Shown here piece by piece: positions 24,442 to 26,062 of a stretch of 26,062 nucleotides of DNA. The position numbers and the translations under genes are program-made. Source of the DNA: an uncultured Slackia sp. (GTDB taxonomy: Bacteria; Actinomycetota; Coriobacteriia; Coriobacteriales; Eggerthellaceae); NCBI GenBank assembly GCA_900553775.1, contig USEZ01000013.1, positions 1 through 26,062 of the forward strand, written 5' to 3'. Position 1 is the stretch's first letter. Each line of letters opens with the position of its first letter. The notes under the pieces are model-generated. The model saw only the letters and a list, made by a program, of their open reading frames with translations, searched no databases and was not told the origin of the DNA.

Positions 24442-24601
24442 GACAGTTTTTTGCGGCTATGCCGCACGAGTTGAAGCATCGCAAGCAACAGAGAAAAAGA
24501 AAACTCGCATTTCCCCAGCTCGCAGCAATCTGCGGGCGAGCAGAGAAAAGACGAGGCGCTCGCAGAAGGGGAAAATCGCGGCACAGCCGCAAAAAACTGT
24601 C
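24442..24601. mobile_element. MITE-like element with 24-base terminal inverted repeats
   Basis: The ends (24442-24465 and 24578-24601) are inverted copies matching at 23 of 24 bases. They start GACAGTTTTTTGCGGC, and each contains its own small GCGGC...GCCGC hairpin. The element is 160 bases long, encodes nothing and is flanked on both sides by CGAA (24438-24441 and 24602-24605), a possible 4-base target duplication. The interior has partial direct repeats (CAGAGAAAA, GCTCGCAG). This is how a non-autonomous transposon or palindromic intergenic element looks. No second copy lies in the window, so mobility is unproven. Confidence 0.6.
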
Positions 24602-24703
24602 CGAAAACCCCGATATTCCGTCAATCAACGCCCTTGAACGGCAAGAAGACTGCAGAACAAGAGGGAATTGCAAAGAAAGGCTTCGCGTTACGCCCCGAAG
24701 GCA

Positions 24704-24738
24704 CGGAAACCCCGGCGCTCCATACGGCGGGGTTTCCG
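24704..24738. repeat. 11-base inverted repeat
   Basis: CGGAAACCCCG and its complement flank a 13-base spacer. It lies between the MITE-like element and the prs terminator. No T-tract follows on either strand and I cannot assign a function. Confidence 0.45.
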
Positions 24739-24767
24739 CAAGCCGCATCGTCTTGAGGCCCTCGACG

Positions 24768-24810
24768 CAAAGAAGGAGGCCGCGCCGAAATCGCTTTCGG
24801 TGCGGCCTCC
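24768..24810 (-). terminator. Terminator of prs
   Basis: On the minus strand a 16-base stem (arms 24795-24810 and 24775-24790, one G-T pair) closes a 4-base loop and is followed by TTCTTT. It lies 86 bases past the prs stop. Confidence 0.8.
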
Positions 24811-24896
24811 TCTCGAAAACGCATATCGCGGCTTCGTCGGCACTCGCGGGATGTGCGGCGGCGGAAACGAACGTCAGGCGGTCGGGCTGCTCTTCC

Positions 24897-25853
24897 CTAC
24901 TCGAACAGGGATGCGACCGAGCCGTTCTCGTAGACGTTGCGAATGGTCTTGGCGAACAGCGGAGCCACGGAGAGCACCTTGATCTTGCCGGTCTGGCGCT
25001 CGAGAGGAACGGGGATGACGTTGGTCACCACGACCTCCTCGATGCAGGAATTCGCGATGCGCTCATAGGCCGGGCCGCTGAAGATGCCGTGCGTGGCGCA
25101 GGCGAACACCTGGGCGGCGCCTTTGGCCTTCAGCGTTTCGGCAGCGGCCACCAGCGAGCCCGCGGTGTCGATCATGTCGTCGTTGAGGATGCAGATCTTA
25201 TCGGTGACATCGCCGATCAGCGCGGTGATTTCCGCCTGGTTGTGACGCGGACGATCCTTATGCATGATCGCGATATCGCTGCCCAGCATGGTCTGGAACT
25301 TCTTCGCGGCCTTCGCGCGGCCCACGTCGGGAGAAACCACGCACAGCTTCTCGGGATCGAAGCCCTTCTTCTTGAAGTAGTCGGCGAAGATGGGCATGGC
25401 GGTCATGTGGTTCACCGGGCGGTCGAAGAAGCCCTGGATGGCGTCCTGGTGCAAATCGATGGTGATCACGTTGTTCACGCCGGCGGTTTCGAGCAGGTCG
25501 GCCACGAGCTTCGCCGTGATGGGCTCGCGCGGGGCGGCCTTGCGGTCTTGGCGTGCGTAGCCGAAATGCGTGATGACGGCGGAAATGCTGCGGGCGGATG
25601 CGCGCTTGGCGGCATCGACCATGATCAAAAGCTCCATGAGAGCGTCGTTGATATGGGAGCCCGCGACAGACTGGATCAAGAACACGTCGGCCCCGCGCAC
25701 GCTTTCGAGATAGCGCGCGTAGATTTCGCCGTTCGCGAACTTCTCGAGCTTCACGTTGCCCAACGACACGCCCAGCTCGTTGGCGATCTGGTCGGCAAGC
25801 TCGGGATTCACCGAACCGCTGAAAACGGCCATGCTTTTCTTCATATCGGTCAT
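24897..25853 (-). CDS. prs: Ribose-phosphate pyrophosphokinase
   Basis: This 318-residue cytosolic enzyme makes PRPP from ribose-5-phosphate and ATP for nucleotide, histidine and tryptophan synthesis. Signature parts are FGYARQDRKAAPREPITAKL, the metal and ATP-site segment DLHQDAIQGFFDRPVNHMTA, the VSPDVGRAK loop and the PRPP-binding CILNDDMIDTAGS. The length is standard. The ATG at 25853 has AAGGAGCG upstream; an alternative start 9 codons earlier has a poorer site. In many Gram-positives prs follows glmU. A terminator upstream (25977-26012) shows that another minus-strand gene ends just beyond the right edge. Confidence 0.97.
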   Translation of the reverse strand: MTDMKKSMAVFSGSVNPELADQIANELGVSLGNVKLEKFANGEIYARYLESVRGADVFLIQSVAGSHINDALMELLIMVDAAKRASARSISAVITHFGYARQDRKAAPREPITAKLVADLLETAGVNNVITIDLHQDAIQGFFDRPVNHMTAMPIFADYFKKKGFDPEKLCVVSPDVGRAKAAKKFQTMLGSDIAIMHKDRPRHNQAEITALIGDVTDKICILNDDMIDTAGSLVAAAETLKAKGAAQVFACATHGIFSGPAYERIANSCIEEVVVTNVIPVPLERQTGKIKVLSVAPLFAKTIRNVYENGSVASLFE

Positions 25854-25976
25854 GGGTATTCGCTCCTTCTCTACTCCCATGAAAACAGCCGCTTACCATA
25901 TTACCCCGTTCTTGGAGAAATTGCCCTTCGCCCCGCGAAAACACCGGGACGCAAGGCAACGCGAAGGACGGCGCGA

Positions 25977-26012
25977 CAAAAGCGCCCGCCCGACGAATCG
26001 GGCGGGCGCTTG
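25977..26012 (-). terminator. Terminator of an upstream gene outside the window
   Basis: A perfect 13-base GC-rich stem (arms 25981-25993 and 25998-26010) with a CGAA loop is followed on the minus strand by TTTTGTC. It ends transcription coming from the right edge and so separates prs from its upstream neighbour. Confidence 0.85.
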
Positions 26013-26062
26013 GCGGAGTTGAAGCGACCATCGGCGCATTGCGCCTCCGAGACGGCAGGCAG

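Noticed and set aside
24224..24748. 175-codon N-terminal extension of the Mbeg1-like hydrolase
   Set aside because: It would translate the MITE-like element and intergenic hairpins. A strong ribosome binding site stands before the ATG at 24223, at the start of the conserved domain.
1..26062. CRISPR arrays, tRNA or rRNA genes, and transposase genes
   Set aside because: I saw no regularly spaced repeats, no cloverleaf with a conserved T-loop, no rRNA signature and no recognisable transposase or integrase.

Overview
The window looks like a chromosomal segment of an anaerobic, high-GC actinobacterium of the class Coriobacteriia, most likely the Eggerthella/Slackia group. The reasons are the actinobacterial-style housekeeping genes (a long Rel, an unusual RecJ with a fused helicase, Prs, Pth) combined with Tat-exported respiratory reductases, a 12-helix membrane LuxR regulator next to a flavin reductase, and a DMSO-reductase-type operon. 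That mix is typical of gut Eggerthellales. The genus cannot be fixed from sequence alone.

Region 1 (181-8570, all minus strand) is a tight housekeeping block read from right to left: a RecJ-RecQ-like fusion, the bifunctional (p)ppGpp enzyme Rel (11-base overlap), a metallo-beta-lactamase-fold hydrolase, a PiT phosphate transporter and its DUF47/PhoU-like partner.

Region 2 (8683-13644, minus strand) is a respiratory operon: a Tat-exported molybdopterin oxidoreductase, a four-cluster ferredoxin subunit, a ferric-reductase-like membrane cytochrome and a TorD-type chaperone, ended by a terminator. It has no DmsC/NrfD anchor of its own.

Region 3 (13661-16118, minus strand) is a second small operon: an orphan NrfD-type membrane subunit, a YtrA-type GntR repressor and an SPFH/slipin protein. 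The promoters of regions 2 and 3 carry the same long dyad (12-base arm, 11 of 12 identical, 8-base spacer). The two operons may therefore form one GntR-controlled respiratory module, which is the most interesting hypothesis here.

Region 4 (16250-18360) holds an ATPase of the archaeal-ATPase/DUF234 type on the plus strand behind an AT-rich palindromic promoter, and then the decayed C-terminal remnant of a second SPFH gene.

Region 5 (18429-22133) is a divergent pair: a membrane LuxR regulator and a Tat-exported FAD/FMN reductase that lacks the residues expected for fumarate. The shared intergenic region carries two similar dyads.

Region 6 (22323-26010, minus strand) has peptidyl-tRNA hydrolase, an Mbeg1-like alpha/beta hydrolase, a 160-base MITE-like element with 24-base inverted ends, and ribose-phosphate pyrophosphokinase. 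It ends with the terminator of a gene lying beyond the right edge.
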